From: Clavulina sp. PMI_390
Lineage: Eukaryota > Basidiomycota > Agaricomycetes > Cantharellales > Hydnaceae
NCBI GenBank assembly: GCA_015039315.1
Contig: WIDE01000142.1
Coordinates: 1-64,000 of the forward strand
Length of the DNA stretch: 64,000 bases
Direction: 5' to 3'
Every line of letters begins with the position of its first letter. The stretch's first letter is position 1. Positions 1-11,303 of the stretch are shown here, one piece after another. Both the position numbers and the translations under genes were made by a program. Under the pieces are notes generated by a model. That model made no database searches and had not been told where the DNA came from. It saw nothing but the letters and a program-made list of their open reading frames with translations.

Positions 1-179
1 CCCTGTCTTATGAGACCCCTATCTCATAGGCAACCCAATGCCATCATCGAGACCAAATACAGGATTACTGGGGTAGTGAGTTAGAGCCATATCTCGTCCG
101 TACAAGATGGGGTCCCCCCGATGAGCATGTGTATGGCTGGAAATGCCAGAAGGCACCGTTTACACGGTCTTTAGCTACC

Positions 180-823
180 AGTGAGATTCTCAAAGGTAGA
201 CCTTGAGCGCAGAGAACAGAAGCGCGAGGCTTCAGGTGTGTGGCGCATATACACAGCCCGTCGGTGGCGGCTCTCGCGAGCTCAGCCTCCGTTCGGTTAA
301 AGGGGATTTATGGAGTTAGCATACAGCAGACCTCCGCCCATACGGCAACACAGAGCTTGCGCTCCTGTTGATGCTCCTGCCGACCAGTTACGGCGGGGTA
401 GTGAGTGCAGACGTGCCCAGGTCTGTGATAGGCTGTTTTTCGACTTGCCCAGGTCGGCTGAGACGTCGCCGTATCCAAGGTCAAAATGCAGCCGCAGATA
501 ACCCCAGATAGACGCGAGACTGAGTGAGTTGACTAGAGAGTTGCTGGGTGGCGTGGCGAGTGAGGTCGCCGTGTCGACAAGGGAAGTGCTCACAGAGCCG
601 ATAGCCGCCAGAGCAGATAGAGGGTGGTACAAGTATAGATGTAGTCGGGTAGCAAGTCCGAAGCATCTGTGTGTAGTAGGTTAGTCGTCCTCACACGAGG
701 CGTCGCCGCGTCGCGCGTCGTGCCCGACGTGTGGCGCAGTGACGTGGCGCCCGTGTCCCCCGAAACGCGTCGTTGGGACGGCTCAGCGGTCGCACTTAGC
801 ATAGAGAACGTCACGTTCTTACA
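180..823 (-). mobile_element. Possible LTR remnant (solo LTR-like)
   Basis: Read on the minus strand, the segment begins at 823 with TGTAAGAACGTGACGTTCT, a TG-initiated near-palindrome of the kind seen at the ends of Ty3/gypsy-type LTRs in basidiomycetes (recalled knowledge, not searched). The stretch has no convincing gene, contains only unsupported short frames, and has a TATA-like CATAAATCC near 306-314. I could not find the matching CA terminus, a target-site duplication, a primer binding site or any gag/pol frame, so the right-hand boundary near 180 is a guess. It could equally be plain intergenic DNA. Confidence 0.25.
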
Positions 824-905
824 CTCATAGTGCTCAGACTAGTTTAACGACTTTTCGGTCGAGCGCTGGCCCTTCAATCTCTGGCCAGTCGGCATAGAGA
901 ATAGT

Positions 906-2679
906 ATGAGCATTACACCTCTTGATGGTCTTCTATGGCTCAAAAACATCAATATTGACGTCATTTTTGCCATCACATCCCTGCTTGATCCACAGTCAAC
1001 ACTCCACCTCAGTTGGGTATGTCACCGAATGTTTGAGCTCGCGCGATCTTCGATGAATTGAGAGATGATTAAAACATTGAGTATCCACAACATTTTGGGC
1101 CCATTCTACAATTTAGACATCTAAAGGATTCCGAGAGGCGATTGGGAGCGATGCTTTGACCTGGCGTCGTGCCTTGCGCGACATCTCCATTGAACACTGT
1201 ATCGCCCCACACTCCTTATCTGGACTCTCGATTGACGATATGAAGCGAGTTTCTACTCGACCAAACCGCCTTATTGAAGCTTCTCGAGACCCCAAACGGC
1301 CCCTTCGTGTGTCATTCGAGGAATACACCCTCGATTACTCTAGGCTTCTCAATAATGGATCCTCTACTCAAACCGACGCCATATCACAAATCAGCTACTC
1401 GAATCCCTGGATCCTTCCCGGAGGGAGGTGGATCCTATCTGGAATCATAGATGTCCGTAAATCGTCCACTCACCTCTTCTGTTGGGATCGAATGGTATCG
1501 CGGTTCGATGCGTCTTCATTGCGACCAGCCGTTCTTTACTTGGAGAGACTCTACGCCAGGGGATGGAAATTGGCTAAAGACCCAACTATACGGGCCGCAG
1601 GCTGTATCCCTCGCCTGCACACTCTGGGAACGTGAAAAGTACGTGCATCACGGCCCACGACAAATTGCGCCCCTGATGATTGGTCATAACTTTCTTAGTG
1701 ATACAATATTTCATGAAATTCTGTGTTTGGATCGGAAGAACGACACCGCCGTACCGCTCATCGAACGTATCGCTCGACTAGACTATGATGATCGGTACGG
1801 TGAACATTTTCTTTTTAAGGACGGCGAACTACATGATGACTACATGATATTCGGAACTGTGAGATTCATCGTCGTATGGAACTGGAGGGAGAATCTTATT
1901 GGACTCATTGATTTTGAGGAACATCAGCCGGTACGGGATGCTCTCTCAGCTCACTTATGTTGTACCATTATCTCAACTCTGCCATTTAGGAAAATGGCTT
2001 TGGTTTTGCGTTCGCCGCAACACCACCTCACCTTTACATTTTGCCTCAAGAATTGAAAAAAAAAATCTGATCATAGAGATCCCCAAACTCCACCCTGTGG
2101 GCACTGCCGATTCTTAAACGCTGTTCGACCGTTTCCCGCCATTTTGTGTCCCTTCCTCGATAAAATTCACGATATGCTATTGCCACATGTGTCCTTGATA
2201 GATGGAAACCCCCGCCTCTCCGTTCTGGGACTGCCGTACTTCTCTCAAGCCGATCGTCTCAGTGGAGGCGAAGATTTTTTCATATTCTCTCCTTCCATGG
2301 AACAGCTGCCCCATCTTACTCGTATCAGCCCAGTATTCCATTCCTCCCTCCGAATATTCCTGAGTATAATCGCATGGTGCTGGTGAATGGTCTCAATGGT
2401 GGAATGTTCAGGCTTGACTGCTCGGTCTCGCTGGAAACGAAAGAGGAGCCTGTAGTTGCTCGTTTTTTTCCTTTCTTCAAGAGCGGCAGTTTCGGCGAAC
2501 CAATTGAGCGGCGACATTTCTTGCCGTTCCCGTATATAGGCACTTTGGGTCCCCTCTGCTTTGTGTCGGGTATGGCAGTATTAATGGAGCAGCGTCGGCA
2601 GGATCAAACGAACAAGCAGCTCGTTGGGATTGTTTGCTTCCAGCCTTTCGAGAGCTCTGAAAGCACGGCAGCTTTATGA
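906..2679 (+). pseudogene. Broken F-box protein gene
   Basis: A start at 906 opens an F-box-like segment (DVIFAITSLLDPQSTLHLSW, then CHRMFELAR). An in-frame TGA follows at 1059-1061, yet the same frame goes on to read plausible protein (MIKTLSIHNILGPFYNLD). The frame then shifts near 1120 to the stretch read from 1156 (TWRRALRDISIEHCIAP, later ILPGGRWIL), shifts again near 1500-1570 to the frame ending at 2056, and again to the pieces at 2144-2386 and 2374-2679. The order and character of the pieces match the F-box plus propeller-like body common in Agaricomycete F-box proteins. At least one stop and two or three frame changes without usable introns argue for a pseudogene. Some breaks could be introns I failed to place. 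Confidence 0.6.
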
Positions 2680-2875
2680 AGCGGTCCTATGCGTAAGCCG
2701 GAACGATTATTCTTCCTGCACGTTGACGTGTGCAAGCATTTTTTCAGACAGTTCGCTCCATCGATAGTCACTAGCGTCCATTAGTTTCTCCATTAAGCAC
2801 TCGTTTGGAGCTGGATGTATGCCTCTAGTTGTCCCATATGATAGCTAATTGGGTAGTACAGTTTTACTTCCACAG

Positions 2876-5232
2876 CTAGGATGGTGGTAAATGTGGGGCG
2901 GAGTTTGGGGCCGGTTTTACTTCAGGTTGACTGAGTAGGGCGTCGTACCAGGAAATGAATTGCTGGGTTTGCGGAGTGAGCAGGTCGGGCGGTATTCGAG
3001 GCGGAGGTCGAGGACGTCCTCGCGGTGCCCAAATCGGATGTGGTTTCTCAGGTTGTGTGGGGTGGGGTTGGATCTGCGAAATCGTCGAGGACTGGGTTTG
3101 TACTTGGTTGCCCCGTTGCGATTGATCTATTGCACTGTGCTGCGTTGTTGAGGCAGGCTGGCGCTGTTGCATACTAACTAAGCTACCTGCAACGGTATAG
3201 TGGTAGTCATCCATTTCTATGGTGCCATTCGGATAGTAATCTGTGGCATGTGAGCTTGGATGGGCTGAATACGATGCTACATTATCCCTACGAGGAGACA
3301 GATTTATTGTATTTCCCGAAAGGGTCTCGGAATCTCGCCCTCTTGCTGTTTCAGGTACCATACTGTGGCCAGCTTCGCTCAGTTGGGGTAGTTCCTGAGC
3401 ACCAAAACTCGGGTACTCGAAAGGTGAAGCAAGTTGCTCACGATTTCGCATGGTAGAAGGTACCTCGCGCTCATATTGCCTAGCGAGCTGGGTCTCTATC
3501 GCAGCAGGCCGAGGGGGCACTACTCCCTGCATGGAAGCCCTTGGGGGAGGGCCTGGTAGCGGATGCACTTGTGATAGGGGAGATTGCGGGAATCCGGAGG
3601 TGGAGTGCTGTTGCTCGACTAATGGGGCCACATGACGTATCAGTGAATGTGAATTTTCTTGATGTGGCAGGTGGCCCCGTGTTGTGTGCATACGCATTGA
3701 ACTTATAACATGAGTTGAAGGTGGAGATTGTGGCTGTGAGTACTCATCCCGATTCTCGCCAGGCGAGATTGAGCGATAATCATGGGAAGCAGAAGAGAAG
3801 GAAGAAGGCATGTGTGGTCTAATAGTGAATGAGCCATTCAAGTGCGCGCATACGGTGGAGCTTGAAGGCCGATCCTCCGGCCTTGGCGCCCACATCTCAC
3901 TTAACAACTTCCATAAAAGTTGTACTGAGTCCAGGGGCAGAAGAACACCGGTTGATGGTATATTGGGTCGCCGGCCCTTTCTGAAGTTGGAGGCGACCTT
4001 TAGGTCGTTTCGAAGCTCAGAGAATGGTGGTTGGCCGCTCCAAGTGTTGAGATATGTCATAGCGAGGGAGAATATATCGCTAGCACAGCTAGTACGAAAG
4101 CGCTTTGTCCACCCTGCGGACAGTTCTGGAGCTAGAAACCGAAGCCTCCCAGCCTCTTGTAAAATGGTCCGTGTTCGTGTAACTTCATGGCGGATGCGAC
4201 TAAGTCCGAAATCGCACAGGCATGGGTTACCAGCACTGTCAATAAGGACATTTCCCTAAAGGCACCCATCAGCAGTGATGAACCACGGTAGCGAAAATAG
4301 AGAGACGTACGGGGTGTAGGTCGCCGTGTATGATGGGCGGGCGTCGAGAGTGCAGATAATCAACTCCACTGCCAACGCCGATAAGCTGAATAACCAGCAA
4401 GAATAAAGACATAGTGAGGAGTGGTACAAAAATGGGGGAAAAAGAACTTACGATACACTTGAATGCGCCTGGATCTAGTGCGGCCCCTGCGAGGAGGTCT
4501 TGAAGCGAGCCACGCTCCATGAATGGCAACACTGTGATGGGAGGAGAATCAACTTCTTCATGATAGATCCCCAAGAATGGGAGAATATTCGGGTGATCAA
4601 GCTGTGAGTGAGTGATTGCCTCACGATGCACCAACTGCAGAGAACCTCAAGAGTGAGCCAGGTGTGAGGGCAGGGTTGAGTGAAACACACCCGAATTAAT
4701 TTGCGCCCGGAAGGCGATTTCCACTCCTTTGTAGGCATGACAACTTCTCGAACAACCACAGGCTGGTTTCCCTCCACCATGTAACCATGATATACTATCG
4801 CCTCGCCTCCTCGACCAACAACATCCTTTCTATCAAAAGACACATCTTTCATGATAAATGCGCTGGGGAGCGCAAGAAAATGGCCACAGAGGTCCTGGAG
4901 GAGTTTCAATGTCCTAGGATGGTCGAATGAGCGCTTTCGTAATTCCTAAAAATATGAGATGAGTATTCAGTAAGGATGTTTAGAGTGATTCAATGGCGTA
5001 CAGCATTGACCAGGTCGAGCAAGCGTGTGGCCGTTGGCTGGGTGATATTCGACAGATCAATCGGATCAAGAGAGAGCCTAACGATCATATCGTGGGGGAT
5101 TTCAGGTATCTTATCATCATCGTCGAGGGTGGTATCGCTATCTGAGTCATCTGAGCCTATGTGATTTACGTCTAAACTCCACGCGGTCTGGAACTCATGA
5201 GGTTCCTCACGAGAAACACCGACGACTTGCAT
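2876..5232 (-). CDS. TKL-type protein kinase with low-complexity tail
   Basis: Predicted exons on the minus strand: 5232-5002, 4945-4691, 4634-4452, 4385-4311, 4255-2876, all with GT-AG introns, giving 707 aa. The kinase domain has a glycine-rich loop (VGRGGEAIVYHG, about 120-131), an alpha-C Glu in HREA (167), the catalytic loop HGDLHPGN (Asp245, Asn250) and CDFGLSR (Asp263). The beta-3 position that normally holds Lys is Arg143 (VVVRE). After the kinase core, near residue 350, comes a roughly 300-residue Ser/Pro/Gln-rich tail with no recognisable domain. The N-terminal 80 residues are acidic. The family looks like the expanded tyrosine-kinase-like Ser/Thr kinases of Agaricomycetes; substrate and pathway are unknown. 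The start at 5232 is the first ATG of the frame; an earlier exon cannot be excluded. Confidence 0.85.
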
Positions 5233-5634
5233 CTTGGAGAGAGGGCTCGAGTTGCTGTATCCAAGGATGCCTTGACAGAGTTACTGTCCCCTTTGGTGTG
5301 ACGGGCTCAATCTGATGATCACTGGCAAGGACAGTGCATCTGGTAGGTCAGAAAGCCAGGCTGTTGGTCAGGGCAGTGCGACGCATAATCCGCCGAGCTC
5401 TGACAGATTATTGGTGGCTGTGTTCCCTCTCATGATCCCCAAAGATAGGGTTGGAGAGGTTTCAGTCACATGAATCATGCTCTGAGCCTTACAGTAATAT
5501 TCTAGGCGGAATGCATTAAGATAACTTGGCTATATACTGTTCAAATAGGATATCAGAGAACCAAGTCTATAATTATATGGGAAGTGATAGATGGGACGAA
5601 GGGTGCTAGAAGAAATAAAAAGCAACGGTGGACA
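5233..5634. other. Intergenic spacer
   Basis: This spacer holds the 5' flank of the kinase gene and the 3' flank of the next minus-strand gene. I see no gene, repeat or structured element in it. Confidence 0.6.
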
Positions 5635-7741
5635 TCACACTGGTAAATCCTCCTCGCTTGGTATCTTGAACCGCAAATACTTCATCGCGTACACAGGGTC
5701 GTCGCAATATCGGTTCCACCCATGCGCAACAGCATGTTCGTCCTTCGGCCGACTGTACTCCTTCGTAGCTGTCTTGACATGCCGACGAAGCGAATCAAAG
5801 CGAGAGTATGTTTGACCGCAGCTACATGAAGGGAAGAACACATCCACGGCAGCCATCACTCGTTCTTCCAGTAGTGAATATTTCTTCTTGAACTCCCATA
5901 CGCGGCCCTGGTATGCCGAAGGTGAAGACCAGTGGGTGAGGGTCAGAGAAGCAAACTCCCTGGAGAACTCGTCGTATTGTTGCACGAGGGCCGGGTACTG
6001 TTCGACGAGCAGGTCGTATCTCTCCCATAGCTCGGGGCTGGCCCCATCTTCAGGTGGATTCTTTTGGGGTGGGACAGTGAGAAGAGCCTTCGCGTAATGG
6101 AAGAAGAGAACGATCTTCTCAAAAGTGCGGCCTTGCCGCTCAAATAGCGTCGGGTCTTTCATCGCGTCAAGAAGCACCGAGAGTAGCTCCCTTCGATGGT
6201 TCTTGTTGTGACGACATGGAAGTTCCTGAGATTTCACCTCTCCTGTGGTGAGGATGCAATAAAGGCAGTGATAGCCCTTGAGAACAAAGTCGTGTTTGGA
6301 CATCACGAACTGGATGTACTGCACAATGCAAGTTGGGTCTCGCGGGCTAGGGACCGCGGCGAGGATGGCAGGGAGGTTCTTGGCGACATGGGCGGGGCAA
6401 TCATTAGGCTGGATGAGTCCAGCGAGGTCAGCTGGTAGAGGGAATGGATTGACGATAAGTGCGTCTTTCTTCTGCCTCGTGTTGAGAAGAGTAGCTCCTC
6501 GTTTCGTTATGCGACTTGTTTCTCCCCTCTTAGTCATAGAAGCGGAGGGAACGGAACTAGAAGCCACAGAAGACCAAGAAGACGTGGATGACGGGGAGGA
6601 GTGTGTGGTTTGACTTGTGGAAGGCGGGGGAAATGTCGTGTTCAGCGAGTCTTGACCATGCTGTGGAGGAAGAACGACGGATTTAGCACTCGAGCGCCGT
6701 GTGGGTGGCTCGTCATAGTCATCGTCCTCATCATCTTCGATATAGTCATCGCCAGAGTCATCTTCGTCGGACTCCTCCAGGCACTCTTCCTCATCGGAAT
6801 CCTCCTCTACGTCGTCACCCTGGAGATCCTCCATCAAACCCAAAGCCTGAGGGTTCTCTGGTGCCAATGACGAAACGGGCTCATAGTAGCGTGTGATTTC
6901 GTACCCCTCGCTTTGCCACTGTGCGAGGTTAGCAGGGTGACTATCCACCTCCACCTCCTCCATCTCCATATCCTCCGGCGTCATCTCCAGGTCTAGGTCC
7001 AGCTCGGCCAGCCGAGCATCGCTAAAGCTGTCATTGTATCGCATGGCGGGGAACAGTTGGATGTATTTCCTATCCCGCTCGTAGTCCGAACGTTCCAGAC
7101 GAGTCATGCGTGCGATTTTGGCCCATCGCTTCATGCGTAGAGCATGTCGAGCAGCCTCGACTGTTGAACGACCCCCTTTCTGTTGTTTCCTGCCACCTTT
7201 CGACGCATAAGGGTGATAACGTGCGGAGGGGGTGGAGGTGTGATGGTGGCGATAAAGGCGGGACTGCCAGTATTCAGGGAAGTGATTAGCTGAGGTGCCG
7301 AGAGGGGGAGGATACACGGGGACGCGGATAGTGTATATCTCGCGAGGTTGATCTTCGTCTCCTTCAGAAGGAAGTGTGTCGAAGGTCGCGGGAAGGCTTC
7401 GAGGAGAAAGGGGTGCACAGGACGAAGTGGGGCTGGAACTCGAGCCAGAAGGGCTATAGAGCCAATATTTTGATCCAATCATCAATGAGTACTGATGAAG
7501 GGAGTAAGCATATGTTCGTAACTGACCTAGGTGTGGTAAGAGGGCTCTCGACATAGTGTGGCGTCGATGCGTCTGAGATCGACCCGTCAGATAGAGCGCT
7601 TGTATCTTCAGAGCTCGCGCTCGAGGGGGATGAAACTGGGGGAGAGGGATGATGGAGTAACTGAGAGCCGGGCTGGACAACCCAGCGAGAATCGTTGAAG
7701 ATGTATCCGAATCGCTCAACCAAAGGCTGGTGACGAGCCAT
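5635..7741 (-). CDS. Uncharacterised acidic protein with C-terminal zinc-finger-like segment
   Basis: Exons 7741-7527 and 7453-5635 with one 73-nt intron (AG|GTCAGT ... CTATAG) give 677 aa starting MARHQPLVERFGY. The long unspliced frame begins at a TTG rather than an ATG, which favours the spliced model. The first 150 residues are Ser/Pro-rich. The middle has a basic patch followed by a strongly acidic run rich in Asp and Glu (about residues 250-310), then a Ser/Thr-rich linker. The last 230 residues look folded: they include HCLYC followed by a Cys/His pair (CRH), and near the end a C2H2-like pattern (CSCGQTYSRFDSLRRH). These suggest a degenerate zinc finger and possibly a DNA- or protein-binding role, but I recognise no named family. 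Confidence 0.75.
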
Positions 7742-8290
7742 GGACGTTATAACTGGGACCAGATATTGATGTATCAGTTCGTGCTAGTTATTTGCTTTGG
7801 GTTACTAGGATCAGGATGTAGCGTTGGAATAGGATTGAGTGCAGACGCTGGGGTGGAGGGAGGGAAGATCGAGCAAGGAGAGCGCAAGACGATGTGGGAC
7901 CAGCCACTCTTTATTGAGGCGTAGACGCGGTCTATGAATCTTTGTGGAGGTGACCAGCACCTTGTAACAGAATGAGAGGCGCCTCTTTCGTGGGGACGGC
8001 ACAGCACGACGGGACAAAGGTCGGTCGTCCTCTAGTTACTATGAGAGGGATTGCGTGAAACTTGGGACAGCCAAGACAAGGAGCCTGTATACATATATGA
8101 TGATTTGTAAGGGATGGGGGATGTGCGGGACCAAAGAGGAGAAAAAGAGGGAGGGTGTGACTCACTACGCTTTGACCTCTGAAGGAGACAATCGGCTACG
8201 GTGTCGAGCAAAGGACAACTGGCGGGACTCAAGGACAAGCAAGGGTATAAATTAATCCATCGTGTAGAGTAATGGTATAAATTTGGCCGC
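7742..8290. other. Intergenic region
   Basis: This is the promoter side of the 5.6-7.7 kb gene. Only short unsupported frames are present on either strand. Confidence 0.5.
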
Positions 8291-8688
8291 ATGTTCCAGT
8301 TCTCGAGGAGGCGACGATACCAGTGCGAGGTGAACCATCATTCCCTTGGTTGGAGCCAGCTATTCACACAGCCCTTGACACTATATCTGAGACAAAATGG
8401 CGGATTCACTTTGAATATAGCGTTAAATCTTCATGCTATCCATCCAACGACCTGTGGAACAAGTGCCTTGGTATCGCCAGCGTGGCGCAGTTTACGTCTC
8501 CTGGTAACTTGGCTCCAAATCAGCGCGGAGTGTTACACCAGAGCTTCCCATCAGTCAGTCCATATTCAGAATCCGTGAGCGGACTCAGATTCATTCAGGT
8601 TTGTTTGGAGTTTAGGTGGAATCAGAAGAATGGCCGAATCGATTACGTCATCCCAGGCCTCAGAGGAACATCTCTCATCACATCGTGA
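8291..8688 (+). other. Open frame of unknown status
   Basis: One frame stays open from about 8291 to 8688 and reads like globular protein in its first 60 residues (PSFPWLEPAIHTALDTIS, then ETKWRIHFEY). The only internal ATG-like start is weak, no flanking exon was found, and no family is recognised. It may be a fragment of a lost gene or a chance frame. Confidence 0.2.
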
Positions 8689-9140
8689 ATACACCACTTA
8701 TTAGACCGAAGTCGTCAAACCCAAACTATCGGACGAGAGAAGGGAATCAGAACGACGATTGGAGGTTTGCATATGCTTGGAATGCCATTCATGAGATTAG
8801 GCGACAAGGGGAAGGGACAACATAAGCATAATCCCAAAACAACTACTTATAATTGTTCTACCATGGTGGCGGGGGAACAAGCAGTCGGGAGAAGGGGGGT
8901 GGGCTGGCTAGTTAGGATACTAAGAGAAAAAAGGGCGGGCGGGATTGGATCATGATGCGCATCTCCGGTACGTATCACGATCGCTTGAAGTTTTTCGTGA
9001 CAGGGCGGGTGAATAGAGGTTTGCCTTTTGAGCAAATGGGGGACACAACAAGGGGACAAGAGGACGATGCAAACAAACAACACGATGGACAAGAAAGAGG
9101 ACAGAGATGGACGAGAACGAGAAAAGCGAATGAGATTCGC

Positions 9141-10256
9141 TTATACGGACTCGAGGATCTCGGGCTCCTTGAAGTCCTTCGCGATCTTGGTGCCAGTCTC
9201 CTACAGATAGATAAAAACGTGAGTAAAAAGCAAGATAATGCAAAAAGAGATCAGAACGCACGTCAGTCGACTCGCCGTGGAGCTCCATAAGCTTGTTGAT
9301 ATCGAACTTGGGCGCCTTCAGGATCTTAGCCTTGCGAATGAAGACATTCTGCAGGGGGAAGATACCCTTGGTGGCCTTCTCGATCTCCTTGCCAATAACC
9401 TCGGGCGCAAACTTGCCAACAAGGCCCTTGATGTCCACACTCGACACCTCACGGTTCATGATCTCGAACATCTTCTGCCTGATCGCGCGGATCTGCGCAG
9501 TCTGGGCATACGTGGTCTTGCGGACCTGGTTCGGGCGACGCTTGGTGAAAGCAATGGCGAAGAGGCGGACGAGGTAGCCGTCGGTGGTCTTGACGTCCAC
9601 AAACGCCTCGATGAGCGACTGCCACTTGCGGACGAGCGAGCGCAGCTTGTCAGAGGTGAAATCCATCCCGTGGAATGACAGCAGAGCGTTCTTTCCCTGG
9701 ACTTCGTCCACCCGCAGCTTGACCTTGCGGAAGGACTGCTCCTCGTCTTTCCCAAGGTCGGCGATGGAGAGTTCAATGATACGGCCCCTAATGGAATCAG
9801 CGGCGTTTTCTGGAAGATGCAGAATCCAAAGGCGATAGAACGAGAGTGAAAGAAGAGGTTAGATTGGGAGCATCTATGCAACGATAGATGATTGTACGCA
9901 CTCAGGCCTTGTGACCTGTTGGCAAGAGTCTTGCCGACGTTCTTGTTCTCGAACATGCTGGGGGCCTTCAGGTCAAACCAATCTGGATAGATAGAGCGAG
10001 TAGTACATTATGATCGTTCGCGTCAGTTGGGTGAATGGGGTAAACAATAGATGAGAGTGGGCTGGAGGAACGTACCCTTGCGAGTGAAGGGATCGACGAC
10101 CTTTTTCTTCAGGCCCTTCTTGCCTTTTGACAGTCTCTTGTTCTATTTACGATTGCGATCGAGCAGGCAAAAGCAAGGGAGAGTAGGATGCTTCGTTAAC
10201 ACAGAGTTCTTTGTTGAGCAGTTTCAAGATTTGAGCAGCACCTTTCCGACAGCCAT
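9141..10256 (-). CDS. RPS1: Small-subunit ribosomal protein eS1 (S3a)
   Basis: Exons 10256-10242, 10142-10076, 9982-9902, 9809-9262 and 9200-9141 join in frame to 256 aa, the usual length for eukaryotic eS1. The protein starts MAVGK and [14 protein letters not shown] and includes the family signatures [27 protein letters not shown] and [17 protein letters not shown]. It is a structural component of the cytosolic 40S subunit near the mRNA exit and initiation-factor binding region (family knowledge). The first exon encodes only five residues, a typical early-intron layout for fungal ribosomal protein genes. Splice phases agree at every junction. The gene is divergent from the thiolase gene across a 1.05-kb spacer. 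Confidence 0.95.
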
Positions 10257-11303
10257 ACTGGGCTCGCTGTAAAAAGGAAGGGACTGTAGAGTGGCAAGAT
10301 ACGAATTAAGAGACTAGAATCGATTTGCGAGTGCAGATGCGAGCAAGACCAACGTACAGAAGGGAAGGGTTAATGTGAGCGCTTGCAAAGACGGCTGGCT
10401 AGTGCCAGTTGTTCACGTGACGCCTTTGTTTGGCAGGCCAAAACAACTGTATCGACGATCAAGCATGACACTTTCCGTCCAATCCATCACGTTGTTTTCG
10501 ACCGCCTTGGTATTTTTGCGATGAACTATGTACTCTATGATGCCCTAGCGAGCGGTTGTGCACCAAAGACGATACTCCTGCAGTGTGGGAACTTGCTTGT
10601 GCCTCTTGTTGTCGCGTCGCGTCACATGTAATGTTGGCCGTTCAGCATCAGGAGGAGTCCGACATCCAGGATGTGATGCTTCTGTATCCTGTTCATCCTC
10701 TGCATGTGGACCTCACTTGACCTCACTATCCAACCACCAGTAACCCTCCATACAATCATCCCCAATACGAGGATCGTGGTATTATTTGGTCATCGCCAAC
10801 CGTGGCAAAGGTCACTTGCCCAGCCACATGATCAGTGGTCCTCGCTTCCACGACACTGCTGGGAAAGACCATCTCCATCACTCTAAAATGATTATTGTAT
10901 AAATTTGGGCGCCAATGTACAACCTGTTTCGCTGGATTGTGTGTATTACTCTAGACCTAGTGTACCAATCATATATGACACAAGAGCAGCAATGTGGATC
11001 GATATTTCTCCTATTTCCAACATTTTCCCCCACGGCCGGACGGCGACAGGGCAGGGTGCGACTCTCGGCGTCGGGCTCCCACAGTAGCCGGGGCAGCAGC
11101 GTGAATAAAAAGGGGACTCGTTCGAGCGGTTAACGCCACCAGCTCCCAACTTGCCATCCCCAAGTCGTGCGATTTGCCCATAAAACACGTTTGACGACTG
11201 CTTATCGTACGACGTACGATAAGAAAGTTGGATCATCATCAGGGTCCACACTGAACGATAAACTGAACTGTTCCTCTGCAATTATATAAACACATTGTAA
11301 AAG
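10257..11303. other. Divergent promoter region between eS1 and thiolase
   Basis: About 1 kb separates the two start codons. TATATAAAC lies at about 11284-11292, only about 15 bp before the thiolase ATG, so it is probably in the 5' UTR and not a TATA box. I see no gene here. Confidence 0.5.

Noticed and set aside
3810..4259. 149-residue plus-strand frame
   Set aside because: Exact antisense shadow of the kinase catalytic exon.
7454..7719. Single long unspliced frame for the 5.6-7.7 kb gene starting at 7719
   Set aside because: It starts at TTG; the alternative with an ATG at 7741 and a 73-nt GT-AG intron gives a better N-terminus.
9238..9678. 146-residue plus-strand frame
   Set aside because: Antisense shadow of the main eS1 exon.
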